In this document: piece by piece, positions 37,267 to 46,423 of the stretch | Layout of the letters: each line of letters opens with the position of its first letter | How positions within the stretch are numbered: position 1 is the stretch's first letter | From: Saprospiraceae bacterium | GTDB taxonomy: Bacteria > Bacteroidota > Bacteroidia > Chitinophagales > Saprospiraceae | Direction of reading: 5' to 3' | DNA: 64,000 nucleotides | Assembly (NCBI GenBank): GCA_027488935.1 | Contig: JAIYAP010000048.1 | Location: 1 to 64,000, forward strand | Made by a program: the position numbers and the translations under genes | The notes under the pieces: model-generated | What the model saw: the letters and a program-made list of their open reading frames with translations, nothing else | Told to the model about the DNA's origin: nothing | Databases searched by the model: none

Positions 37267-37578
37267 ATGCCGGTCCAAACACTTCCAACGATGTTTTACA
37301 CCACCATCTGCACGCTGCTGTACGCGGCCATATATTGCTATAAAAAATCCATATCGGATAAATGGCTGCTGAAAAATGTCGCCACAAGTAGCCTCGCCGG
37401 GATGCTCCTGCTTGCTTTCGGCTTCGCCAACTGCGCCAGCGCCCAAAACCTCCGCGTGGCGTACTTCGGCGAAACCCTTACGCACTACGGGGTACGCGGC
37501 GGCATGGAGTATAACTTGCAAGGAATTGATGCGCTTTGTGCATACACATTGATTTTTTTACTAAATTTTAAGCTATGA
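37267..37578 (+). pseudogene. N-terminal remnant of an outer-membrane protein gene
   Basis: 103-codon ORF with a plausible signal peptide (from the internal ATG at 37402, MLLLAFGF to SAQ) and then LRVAYFGETLTHYGVRGGMEYNL, a start seen in Bacteroidota beta-barrel proteins, where the barrel should continue for hundreds of residues. Instead the reading frame becomes unrelated (QGIDALCAYTL) and stops inside the start codon of the next gene. It looks like a barrel gene whose 3' part was deleted. A functional small protein cannot be excluded. Confidence 0.5.
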
Positions 37579-38270
37579 AAAACAATTTTTTCCTGGCCGT
37601 CATCGGCCTCTCTCTCCTATGGGCAGCCTCCTGCGAGAAAGCGGAAACGCCCATATCCTTCACATTCGATTTTGCCCAACAGCAGCACAGTTGGGTTGCC
37701 GGATTTGCCGATTACTCGGATGATTACGAGAACCTCGATCTGAAGGCTGAAATGGCACCGCTCCCCGACCCGCTGAATCCTTCTGGAAAAATCACCGGCT
37801 TTAAAATTCAAGGGCACAATTCGTCCGATGATCTGTTTATGTTCATCAAACGAAAATTGACTGGATTGAAACCCAATCAAACCTACCATGTTAGCGCCGA
37901 TATCCAATTTGCCAGCGATGCACCCAAAGGCGCTGTTGGCATCGGTGGTGCGCCGGGCGAGTCGGTTTTCCTCAAGGCAGGTGCCGTTACGAGCGAACCA
38001 ATTGTTAGCAAAAACACAGCTGGCCGTTACCTCATCAACCTCGACAAAGGCAATCAGGGGCAAAGCGGCAGAGACATGCGGATCATCGGAAACGTCGCAA
38101 AAACCAACGATCAATCAGGGTATGCCAGCATCCTCCGAAACGCAAAAGGCATTAAAGTAACCACCAACGCTCAGGGCGAATGCTGGCTGATTATCGGCAC
38201 CGACTCCGGATACGAAGGTCTTACCCGACTCTACTATCAGAAAATTGAAGTAGACCTGACGGAGCAATAA
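37575..38270 (+). CDS. beta-sandwich lipoprotein, unknown function
   Basis: 231 residues with a lipobox (WAASC, Cys 20) and a mature region with FKIQGHNSSDDLFMFIKRKLTGLKP and TYHVSADIQFAS patterns typical of a jelly-roll or carbohydrate-binding-like sandwich. A tail of charged residues ends it. No active-site motif is evident. It starts by overlapping the preceding remnant (ATGA) and is closed by a strong terminator. Surface exposure is likely in a Bacteroidota lipoprotein with acidic residues just after the lipidated Cys (CEKAE). Confidence 0.65.
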   Translation: MKNNFFLAVIGLSLLWAASCEKAETPISFTFDFAQQQHSWVAGFADYSDDYENLDLKAEMAPLPDPLNPSGKITGFKIQGHNSSDDLFMFIKRKLTGLKPNQTYHVSADIQFASDAPKGAVGIGGAPGESVFLKAGAVTSEPIVSKNTAGRYLINLDKGNQGQSGRDMRIIGNVAKTNDQSGYASILRNAKGIKVTTNAQGECWLIIGTDSGYEGLTRLYYQKIEVDLTEQ

Positions 38271-38303
38271 TGCTTCAAGACACCCTTCTCTATTGCTAAT
38301 CAG

Positions 38304-38334
38304 CGTTGTTGCGGGAGCCATTCCCGCAACAACG
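38304..38334 (+). terminator. strong hairpin after the lipoprotein gene
   Basis: A perfect 13-bp inverted repeat CGTTGTTGCGGGA/TCCCGCAACAACG (38304-38316 with 38322-38334) with a 5-base loop, but a weak T tract on the plus side. Confidence 0.65.
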
Positions 38335-38351
38335 TCTTCAAACTTCTGCAT

Positions 38352-39893
38352 ATGCAGCGTACGCATTCATCTCAAGTTAGCCATCTGATCATAGCCTGGC
38401 TGCTTAGCCATAGCATTGTATTATCGGGACAAACCTGCAATACCTTTCTGCGGGACAGTCTTGATCGATACATCACGACTGCTATGGACAGATGGAACAT
38501 TCCCGGATTGGCTGTTGCGATCATCAAAGACGACACGCTGGTGTATGCCAAAGGTTTTGGCGTTACTGAATTAGGTAGTCTGGAGCAAGTAAATACATCA
38601 ACCCTGTTCCCAATCTGGTCAATGGGCAAGTCGTTTACTGCCTTTGGGTTAGCCTTGTTAGAAGCCCGTCATGCTTTAAATCTCGACGATCCGGTAAAAC
38701 AACATTACCCGGCATTCCGTATGGCGGACAAAACCTACGAAAGGGCTGTCACTATCACGGACTTGCTTGCGCACAGGATCGGTATTGAGACCTTTCATGG
38801 CGATTTTTTGTGGTCAGAGTCTACTTTAAATACCCCACTACTCCTTCGAAAATGGGCAAAACTGCAGCCCGCCTATCCCCTCCGTTCGGGATTTCAATAC
38901 AGCAATTTCGGCTACCTGATTGCCGGTGAAGTATTGGAACAAGTGTGTAAAAAAAACTGGCAAGACTTTATCACGCAGGAAATTTTGATACCGACAGGGA
39001 TGAAAAACAGTGTTTTATACCCCGACCAATTAAGAAATCGTGGAAACATTGCCAACTGCCATGTAAAAGTTATGGGCAAAATCAAGCCCATCGGTGCCAA
39101 TATAAACCCTCGGATTGAAGCCTTTGGCGGCATGTATTCCAATGTGGAAGATATGATTCATTGGCTGCGTTTACACCTGAATAAAGGGATACTTGATAAC
39201 ACACAAGTGTTCGAGGCCGGTATTTTTGAAAGGGTACACAGGCCACAAAGCATTGTTGGAAAAATATATATACCCGATGGTAGCAGTTCCTGGGTAAACT
39301 ACGCCTTGGGATGGGAGGTGCGCGACTATCGGCACCGTGAAGTGTTGACCCATGGCGGCGCTTACAAAGGATTTGCGTCCATGATGGGATTTGTACCGCA
39401 GGAAAAACTAGGTTTTGTCATCTTGAGCAATTCGGATCCGCACGAACTGGGTGAGGCGCTCAAATGGCAAATAATTGATGCGTATCTCAACACACCTTAC
39501 CAAAACTATTTTGAACAAATTTATCAATACACCCGGCAAGCCGAAGCCTGGGAAGCGCAAAAACAACAATCCATGCAGGACAGTGTGGCGCTTCACCTTG
39601 CCCCTACCGTTCCGCTGACGGCCTTTGAAGGTGTGTATTCGAATGACGTTTACGGCAATGTAAAAATCGTTACCAAAGGGCCGGACATGCTCAAACTCTG
39701 TTTTGAACACCATCCAAAACTGGAAGCCACGCTACAGCATGTGGGAGACAACCGATTCTGGGCCACCTATTCGGAAGCCATGTTCGGACAAGTGTTGATG
39801 CCCTTTCGCATTAAAAACGATAAGGTGCTCGGCTTTGCCTTGACCGTACACCCTTCTGTGGAGTTTACTGCGTGGCAATTTAACAAAAACTAA
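38352..39893 (+). CDS. class C beta-lactamase-fold serine hydrolase (paralogue 1)
   Basis: 513 residues with signal peptide. SMGK (S90, K93), YSN (Y183, N185) and HGG (H334) match the SxxK, YxN and KTG-equivalent motifs of the family. The C-terminal part (about 420-513; GVYSNDVYGNVKI) is like the DUF3471 tail common in these proteins. Natural members act as D-amino-acid or ester hydrolases. It is paralogous to the gene 21 bp downstream; both may be secreted. Unlike the serine hydrolase at 20124 it has no T9SS domain. Confidence 0.88.
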   Translation: MQRTHSSQVSHLIIAWLLSHSIVLSGQTCNTFLRDSLDRYITTAMDRWNIPGLAVAIIKDDTLVYAKGFGVTELGSLEQVNTSTLFPIWSMGKSFTAFGLALLEARHALNLDDPVKQHYPAFRMADKTYERAVTITDLLAHRIGIETFHGDFLWSESTLNTPLLLRKWAKLQPAYPLRSGFQYSNFGYLIAGEVLEQVCKKNWQDFITQEILIPTGMKNSVLYPDQLRNRGNIANCHVKVMGKIKPIGANINPRIEAFGGMYSNVEDMIHWLRLHLNKGILDNTQVFEAGIFERVHRPQSIVGKIYIPDGSSSWVNYALGWEVRDYRHREVLTHGGAYKGFASMMGFVPQEKLGFVILSNSDPHELGEALKWQIIDAYLNTPYQNYFEQIYQYTRQAEAWEAQKQQSMQDSVALHLAPTVPLTAFEGVYSNDVYGNVKIVTKGPDMLKLCFEHHPKLEATLQHVGDNRFWATYSEAMFGQVLMPFRIKNDKVLGFALTVHPSVEFTAWQFNKN

Positions 39894-39914
39894 AATTCCC
39901 TCCAATACTACACC

Positions 39915-41444
39915 ATGAAACAAAGAAATTTTAGCATCGCAATCACCACCGTGTGGTTGTGTTGCCTTTTCCAAACAACGAGCCCAGCTCAAATCCCCAC
40001 ATTTGTAACAGACAGCCTCGATGCTTATGTGCTCGAAGCGATGAGTGTCTGGCAAATACCGGGTGTTGCGATTTGTCTTGTTAAAGACGGTCAAATCGTG
40101 CTGGAGAAAGGCTATGGCGTCCAGCGTTTGGGACAACCCGACCTCGTAGATGCGCATACCGTCTTTCCGATTGCTTCGGTGACCAAGACGTTTATCGGAA
40201 CCGCCTTGGCCACACTGGAAGCCGAAGGGAAGGTTCAACTAGATCGGCCTTTGAACCAGATTTTACCCTCGTTTAGGATGAAAAACAAGTTGTACGAAGC
40301 CCAGATTTCGATCGCAGACGTGCTTTCACACCGTTCGGGCTGGAAAACCTTTCAAGGAGATTTACTCAACACAGAATCGTCGCTCAGTAATGAAAGCCAG
40401 CTGGAAAAATTTGGTTTGCTCACGCCCGCTTACCCTATTCGGACGCGTTTTGGGTACTCCAACTTTGGGTTTCTGCTGGCCGGGGAAGCCATTCAGCCCA
40501 TTTCGGGCGAGCATTGGGCTGATTATTTGCAAAAGCGTTTTTTTGAACCGCTGGGTATGCGCCGAACCATGAGCAACGTGGTGTCCATTCAGCGTGCAAC
40601 AAACATTGTAACACCGCATACCCGCGTAAATGGCAAAATTGAACCTTTGTACAACGATGAAATCAATCCACAACCCTATGGAGGTGTATATGCCTCGGCG
40701 CACGATTTGGGTATTTGGCTCAAGGTATTGTTGGAAAAAGGTGTCCACGATAAGCAAAGTATTATTCCGGAATCGGCTATTCAAAAAATGTGGACCAGCC
40801 ACACCATCATCGGAAAAGATTTTGCCGCAGACCGGAACCGATATTTCAAAACGTACGGACTGGGCTGGGAAATCATGCAATATCAGCACAGTGAAGTTAT
40901 ACAACACGGAGGTGCATATGCAGGAACATTGACCCTGGTTGGAATGATCCCTTCGCTTCGGCTTGGGATCGTTGTGCTAACCAACCAGGATGGTCACCTG
41001 TTGCAAGAAGCGCTGAAATGGCAAATTTTTGACGCCTTTTTGGGCAAAAGTGCGCCTAACTATGTGCGCGCCATCATGGAGCGGCGGCTCAAACGCAAAG
41101 CCGAATTAGCTGCATCCCAAGGGGTTTCTGAAAAACCAATCCCCCAATTGCCTTTGTCTGTACCAATGAGCACCTTGGTTGGTATTTATGAAAACGACGC
41201 ATACGGGAGGGCGACCATCCAACAGCAAAATGACCTTTTTATCCTAAAACTCGAACACCATCCAAACCTGCAAGCGACCCTGAGTCCATGCAGCGCCACC
41301 GAACTGACGTGTACCTACAATCATCCCATGTTTGGCAAAACACAGCTGCCCGTGGAGATTGACCAAGGGCAGATTAAAGGCTTTACCCTTTTTGTAGATG
41401 CGTTTGTAGAGGCTGACGGCTATCAATTTTCCAAAATTCAATAG
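39915..41444 (+). CDS. class C beta-lactamase-fold serine hydrolase (paralogue 2)
   Basis: 509 residues with signal peptide (ending SPAQ). SVTK (S88, K91), YSN (Y181, N183) and HGG (H331) are intact, with the same DUF3471-like tail (GIYENDAYGRATI). Overall it is clearly related to the preceding gene, with the same motif spacing, so the pair arose by tandem duplication. The next gene starts 3 bp after its stop, indicating an operon of three. The active site here is the more canonical of the two (SVTK rather than SMGK). Confidence 0.88.
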   Translation: MKQRNFSIAITTVWLCCLFQTTSPAQIPTFVTDSLDAYVLEAMSVWQIPGVAICLVKDGQIVLEKGYGVQRLGQPDLVDAHTVFPIASVTKTFIGTALATLEAEGKVQLDRPLNQILPSFRMKNKLYEAQISIADVLSHRSGWKTFQGDLLNTESSLSNESQLEKFGLLTPAYPIRTRFGYSNFGFLLAGEAIQPISGEHWADYLQKRFFEPLGMRRTMSNVVSIQRATNIVTPHTRVNGKIEPLYNDEINPQPYGGVYASAHDLGIWLKVLLEKGVHDKQSIIPESAIQKMWTSHTIIGKDFAADRNRYFKTYGLGWEIMQYQHSEVIQHGGAYAGTLTLVGMIPSLRLGIVVLTNQDGHLLQEALKWQIFDAFLGKSAPNYVRAIMERRLKRKAELAASQGVSEKPIPQLPLSVPMSTLVGIYENDAYGRATIQQQNDLFILKLEHHPNLQATLSPCSATELTCTYNHPMFGKTQLPVEIDQGQIKGFTLFVDAFVEADGYQFSKIQ

Positions 41445-41447
41445 GCA

Positions 41448-42695
41448 ATGAAAAAAACAAATTTTAGTATTGCATTGGTCACTGTGTTGTTGTGTTGGAT
41501 GCACACTGCCCAAGCCCAATGGCAGCGCGTAACGGCATTTCCCGCAGTTCCTGTTTTTGCATTGTACAGCACGGACAGTGCACTCTATGTAGCTACCGCC
41601 AACCACATCTACCACACCATCGACGGCGGCGCGACCTGGCAGGTTTCGGCGCCCATTCAAGCCGCTGAGGACGATGAAGTGACTGATTTGTTGGTCACAG
41701 GTGAGGTTTGGTATGCCGCCACGCTGCTCAATGGATGCCATATCAGCATTGACCGCGGTGCCAGCTGGCAGGCCGATAACATTGGCCTCAGTGGGCTGGG
41801 TAGTAAGAACCTCTCCGCGTTGGCACAGCGTGGCGACAGCCTCTATGTTGGTACTTTTGGCGCGGGCGTTTTTGTAAAAAGCCTTGAACCTGCTGGCTCC
41901 GCCTGGACGGCATTCAACCTAAATATTCCCTGGGGAAACGTGCAAAGCCTTACCGTTGATGGCCCTCTGCTCTTGGCTGGGGCGGGTGGAAATGCGACGC
42001 TTGCACACAATACCAGTCCCAGCACCATCTGGAGCGAGCAAGCTTTCGATGTATTCAATGGCGAAATCAACCTCTTCCTCGCGGCATTGCGCGATAGCCA
42101 AGTGCTGCTCGGCGCAGCTTCGCAGGGCCTCTACCGAAGTACCGATGCGGGGTTGACTTGGACTCATTTCAATCCAGGGATCGGGCTGATAGAGCGCGCC
42201 AAATTCACTGCTTGGGAGGGGAAAACCGTTGCAATGCTGAGTAAGCCTAATGGCAGTTTCCTGCGCGCCACCACCGACCAAGGCTTGAGTTGGGGGGCGT
42301 TTAAGCCCAATTTACCGTCTGGCGGCCTAGCGCTGGATTTACTTGAACACAGGGGCAAACTGTACTGCGCAAGAACCGATGGTTTGTGGGTACTTGCCCC
42401 CCTGGTATCCACCGTGGATGCGCGGGAGGCGGATTTTTTAACAGGCGCCATTTACCCAAATCCGGCTACTGCTGGATCAGTTATCTTGCCACTTACGCTT
42501 AGTAGGAAAGCCAATGTTTTTATGGCTATGTATGATCTACAAGGCAAACTGCTGCAAATACTGGATACCGGCTCGTTTAATCCGGGAGAACACACGCTAA
42601 AGTTTGACTATCCCGAATTGCCCAACGGCACCTACGTGTGCGCACTCCATGTGAACGGTCAGGTAAAAAGCCAATTGTTCCAAATTCAACGCTGA
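41448..42695 (+). CDS. secreted beta-propeller protein with T9SS domain
   Basis: 415 residues with signal peptide (ending AQAQ). Asp-box-like and sialidase-type strands recur (TIDGGATWQVS, SIDRGASWQAD, STDAGLTWTHF, TTDQGLSWGAF), giving a six- or seven-bladed propeller of the BNR/photosynthesis-stability-factor type. A T9SS sorting domain ends it (from IYPNPATAG to LFQIQR). No hydrolase active site is clear. It is translationally linked to the two serine hydrolases, so it may serve the same extracellular process. Confidence 0.8.
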   Translation: MKKTNFSIALVTVLLCWMHTAQAQWQRVTAFPAVPVFALYSTDSALYVATANHIYHTIDGGATWQVSAPIQAAEDDEVTDLLVTGEVWYAATLLNGCHISIDRGASWQADNIGLSGLGSKNLSALAQRGDSLYVGTFGAGVFVKSLEPAGSAWTAFNLNIPWGNVQSLTVDGPLLLAGAGGNATLAHNTSPSTIWSEQAFDVFNGEINLFLAALRDSQVLLGAASQGLYRSTDAGLTWTHFNPGIGLIERAKFTAWEGKTVAMLSKPNGSFLRATTDQGLSWGAFKPNLPSGGLALDLLEHRGKLYCARTDGLWVLAPLVSTVDAREADFLTGAIYPNPATAGSVILPLTLSRKANVFMAMYDLQGKLLQILDTGSFNPGEHTLKFDYPELPNGTYVCALHVNGQVKSQLFQIQR

Positions 42696-42738
42696 ACTTT
42701 ATTCCAAAAACTGGAAATTAAATTAAGCCATAATGCCT

Positions 42739-42774
42739 GACCATAAAAACTGACATGGTTCAGTTTTTATGGTC
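42739..42774. terminator. 14-bp perfect palindromic hairpin after the propeller gene
   Basis: GACCATAAAAACTG and CAGTTTTTATGGTC pair perfectly around an 8-base loop. It is AT-rich with no T run after it, so it could end transcription weakly in both directions or serve as a protein-binding dyad. Confidence 0.55.
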
Positions 42775-42802
42775 ACAAAATTCTCTTATTTTGGTGCAAC
42801 CA

Positions 42803-43042
42803 TAAACCCAAAACGGCCCCTACCACGAAACATCGTAGTAGGGGCCGTTTATCATTACATCGTTGTCGCTTTCGCCGTACCGTACTATTTCAGGATGATT
42901 TTCCCCGTAAAGTCCAGGATTCTAAAGAAATACACGCCGGATGGCAATTGTTTGCGCTCAAAACGGTAGCGGTTTCCAATAAAGGTTTCCTCCGTTACCT
43001 TTCTGCCTAAGGCATCTGTCAGGACAAAGTTGCCTTGGGTGA
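42803..43042. repeat. duplicated T9SS 3'-end cassette, copy 2
   Basis: The intact copy of the cassette at 29745-29978. It covers the terminator, stop codon and last 50 codons of the HYR/T9SS gene. Confidence 0.85.
42811..42850 (-). terminator. terminator of the HYR/T9SS gene
   Basis: A perfect 13-bp stem AAACGGCCCCTAC/GTAGGGGCCGTTT, 35 bp beyond the stop on the minus strand. Confidence 0.8.
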
Positions 43043-46000
43043 CTTCGGTGGGCAATTCAAAAAACAATTCCGTGGATGCCGGATTGGGATACACTTTCAG
43101 GTTTTTGCCCAAAGCATTGGCTTCGTCTGTTTCCACGGATATGAATTTACTGCCGATGGTATGCAAGGTCGTGTTGGTCAAAATAGGGGCATTGTTATCG
43201 AAATAAATGGCCGCGGTATTCAAAATTTTGCTGCCCTCGGGGTTGTTGGGCAATTGATTGATCTCGTATTTTACAAAACCCTGTGATGCCGCTGGATTGG
43301 ACGTGCTGTCGGGCAGGTTAATCCGGTCGAAACGGAAGCGCAACACATTTCCGTTGATGATATCCACATCATAAGGGTGCGATGCCGCGCCAGGCGCGAT
43401 GCTTCTAACATCCAAATAGGCGGATAAGGTGTCCAACAAAACCACGGTGTAGGCTGTATCGGTTCCCGTGTTTTGGAAGCGGATATTGTATTGGATGGGG
43501 GTATTTTTTTCAATGAAATGTTCGGTAGCGTAACCCGTTGGAACGGCCTGCTTGTCGTTTGGATCAAAGGATGAAACATTTACCATACAATCCGTGGAAA
43601 TGAAGGAGTTGGTCGTAGACAAAGGAAACACGAGCGGCAATCCTGATTGACTAAAGCCGCCGCAACCTTCTATAAAGGCCGCAACAACGCCAGATGGAAC
43701 TTGCTCCGACTGAATGCGGTAGGTCGCACCATTGGCAACTGCCGCAATGGTTGTCGACTCGCCCGGACCTAACTGGAACGGGGTGCTCATGTACATAATC
43801 AAGTCTTCTACGATGACAAATTCCTGCGCATTGGACATGCCCACGTTGCCAATGTTTTTCAACGACAAATGAACAGAGTCGCCATCACAAACGGCAGTGG
43901 CTTTCAGCAATGCGCCTGATCCACCGGGATTCGTAATGCAACCAACGTCCGGGAGAATATGGGCCTCCGAACAATGGGTAATTCCAATGGGTGTGTTGCA
44001 ATTTGTGGTGTAATTAATCTGGAACGTACCGCAATCACCTGGCGGCAGGGTACCTAAAACGAAATCGAAGGTGTTGCCACTTACAAAGGTTCCGGGGATA
44101 CTGGCGCCATTGAACAATAAATAGGGATCTAGTTCCACTTCCACGTGTACATCCGAAACATATTGCGTGCTCAAATTACAATACTGTACCTGGTATTGAT
44201 CGTCGAAACAAGGCCGAATGCGCTGGGTGGACAAATCAACTGACAAGCGCGGACATGCGGCTTCCAATTGTACCGGAATGTTTTGAGAACCAGGGTTATT
44301 GCTGCCGATCGTTTTAACATATGTGGTCGGACAAGTCGTGTTGTATACAAATGGAACATCCAAGCTCAGTTCTACCGAGGTGTCGCCCTGACAAACTTCA
44401 ATATCATAATACCCATTTGCGTCTGTCGTGCCGGTGTAAACCGTGCCGCTTACTAATCCGACCACCTTTACGTTCCAGAATCCCAGGCGTTGTTCGGCTG
44501 TATTTAAGGTACAATCGAGCGTTGAATCCAAAAATACATTTCCATATACATAATATGGATTCATTTCCAGATTATTGTAACGAATATGCTGCAGATAGGA
44601 ATACAAGGCGACCTTAGGCGCTAATGCCATCGTTAGTTGGCCATTTTCAACCAACCAAAGGCTGTCACCAAAATAAACCACATCGTAAGGATCGCCACTT
44701 ATCCCGTCATTGTCGAGATCTAAGGCAGGCAGGACAAAAACAGGTGCATTGGGATTTGGATCTAACCAGTTGATGATGGTATGGGTTCTTTTGATACGGG
44801 CTTTTTCGCCATTGCAACTTGCAACAAACACCTGATCATTAAAAGAGGCGGCTAAAAAAACGTCATTGGAAGAAGTTGTGCTGACCGTATCAACGGCAAG
44901 ATCTCCAGGATAAAACCAGGCTGGGATATGAAAACCGGCCGTACTGGGCAGGATGGTGATTTTCTGAACGCTAATCGCCGTATTTCCTGCGCCGTCTATG
45001 GCCAAAAAGGAACGCGTGATTTCTTTAGGCGAACCATCAGGATAGGTAACAACGGAATAAGCACTTAATATTGAAGCATTTCCATTGGAACAATTGTCCC
45101 AAACGTTCACGGCTCCGAAAGCGGCAATCATTTGTAATGAATCTGATAAGGTTAGATTCAGGGATTGGTAAAACGCTTGGGTAATCGTAAGGTTGGCCGG
45201 CGCAATACAAGTAGGCGGCGTTACATCAGGCGTGCATTTCGGTGCGGCGCTGGTAACCGTAACGAGGCATTTGTTCCAGTTGTTGGCAGCATCACCCACC
45301 CACAAGGCGACATCCTGCGTTCCTATTCCGACAATCGGAATGGCCGCGCTGGACAGGGGTGGGGTGGTTGCGCTTACATCTAGGGTAGCCCGGTACGTTA
45401 ATGCGGAACAAGCATCGAAACTGCCATTGTCTAATACTTGTGGGTTCAAAAGCGTCGTGTTTGGCCCATTCAGGTTGGATTGAATGGTCAATGCATTGAC
45501 GCAAACGGCAGTAGGGGGCGTTACGTCCGGACTGCATGCATTGCCCGTGATGGTCACATTGCCCCAACATCTGTTGAATCCGCCTCCAGGCAGTGCAACA
45601 CAGGCCGATATCACGAAGGTTCCCGTGCCAGCAATCGAGATGGATGGCATACAGGTTCCATTTACGCCTTGGGCAATGGACGTTTCCACACAATTATAGG
45701 GACCGCCTTCCAAGATGTCATCGGGGACCAGGGTGGTGATCCCGCTTGGATGTGCTGGAATGGTTACCAGATCATTGCAAATAATGTTGTAAACAGCGCC
45801 CCCGGACACAGTTACCGTCGTCTGACAAGTGGCAGTGTTGCCAGCACCATCTGTTGCGGTGAAGACAACCTGGGTTGCTCCCAAGGGATATACGGCGTTC
45901 GATGGTTCCGTTGAAGTCACGGTGACAGGAGCGGGGCAATTGTCGCTCACGATGGGGGCCGTCAAAGAAACGGCCGTAGAGCAGATGCCAGGCGCTACTG

Positions 46001-46154
46001 TAACAGTCAGGTTGGCAGGGCAAAGGATGCTTGGGGCAACTATGTCTGGGCTGCATTGTGCAAACAAGTTGAGTTGTTGCACGATAAGCAGGGTTAGCAA
46101 TAGCAGTCCTTTACTAAAAGGAAGCTGCCAATTTTGGTAGCATTGATTTTTCAT
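42885..46154 (-). CDS. large secreted HYR-domain protein with T9SS sorting domain
   Basis: 1089 residues from the ATG at 46154, chosen for its signal peptide (ending LFAQ); a longer frame runs upstream without support. It has HYR-like modules (APSILCPANLTVTV, VVFTATDGAGNTATC), further immunoglobulin-like repeats, a DUF11-type repeat region (PIQYNIRFQNTGTDTAYTVVLLDTL, about 920-1010) and a T9SS domain whose last 50 codons recur at 29830. Such proteins are long adhesive or structural surface filaments. Regulation unseen; the 3' cassette includes its terminator. Confidence 0.85.
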   Translation of the reverse strand: MKNQCYQNWQLPFSKGLLLLTLLIVQQLNLFAQCSPDIVAPSILCPANLTVTVAPGICSTAVSLTAPIVSDNCPAPVTVTSTEPSNAVYPLGATQVVFTATDGAGNTATCQTTVTVSGGAVYNIICNDLVTIPAHPSGITTLVPDDILEGGPYNCVETSIAQGVNGTCMPSISIAGTGTFVISACVALPGGGFNRCWGNVTITGNACSPDVTPPTAVCVNALTIQSNLNGPNTTLLNPQVLDNGSFDACSALTYRATLDVSATTPPLSSAAIPIVGIGTQDVALWVGDAANNWNKCLVTVTSAAPKCTPDVTPPTCIAPANLTITQAFYQSLNLTLSDSLQMIAAFGAVNVWDNCSNGNASILSAYSVVTYPDGSPKEITRSFLAIDGAGNTAISVQKITILPSTAGFHIPAWFYPGDLAVDTVSTTSSNDVFLAASFNDQVFVASCNGEKARIKRTHTIINWLDPNPNAPVFVLPALDLDNDGISGDPYDVVYFGDSLWLVENGQLTMALAPKVALYSYLQHIRYNNLEMNPYYVYGNVFLDSTLDCTLNTAEQRLGFWNVKVVGLVSGTVYTGTTDANGYYDIEVCQGDTSVELSLDVPFVYNTTCPTTYVKTIGSNNPGSQNIPVQLEAACPRLSVDLSTQRIRPCFDDQYQVQYCNLSTQYVSDVHVEVELDPYLLFNGASIPGTFVSGNTFDFVLGTLPPGDCGTFQINYTTNCNTPIGITHCSEAHILPDVGCITNPGGSGALLKATAVCDGDSVHLSLKNIGNVGMSNAQEFVIVEDLIMYMSTPFQLGPGESTTIAAVANGATYRIQSEQVPSGVVAAFIEGCGGFSQSGLPLVFPLSTTNSFISTDCMVNVSSFDPNDKQAVPTGYATEHFIEKNTPIQYNIRFQNTGTDTAYTVVLLDTLSAYLDVRSIAPGAASHPYDVDIINGNVLRFRFDRINLPDSTSNPAASQGFVKYEINQLPNNPEGSKILNTAAIYFDNNAPILTNTTLHTIGSKFISVETDEANALGKNLKVYPNPASTELFFELPTEVTQGNFVLTDALGRKVTEETFIGNRYRFERKQLPSGVYFFRILDFTGKIILK

Positions 46155-46328
46155 AGGACGATCATAACTTGAGTTGAACAAAGGATGAAGATTTTGTTGC
46201 GCATAAATCATGATACAAAGGTGCAACCTAAGCGCAGGCCATACAAAATCAAAAAAACGCAAAAAATGAGCCTAAAACGCAAAAGTATTTTACAATTAAT
46301 TGGTATTCAATAAATTGTAAAAATAATA

Positions 46329-46359
46329 TTGAATTTATTATGCCGGGTTTCTATTTTTG
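46329..46359 (+). promoter_or_regulatory. promoter for the helical protein gene
   Basis: TTG (46329-46331), 20 bp, then the perfect -7 TATTTTTG (46352-46359), in the divergent region before the ATG at 46424. Confidence 0.6.
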
Positions 46360-46423
46360 TGGCCTGTTTTTTGAAAGAAAATACTCAAAAAGGCATTTCA
46401 TTTTGTTTTTCAAAGCACAAAAA

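Noticed and set aside
42769-42969. Plus-strand ORF across the T9SS cassette, and the similar one at 29711-29914
   Set aside because: Both exist only because the two cassette copies are alike; neither has a start with support and they lie opposite real coding DNA.
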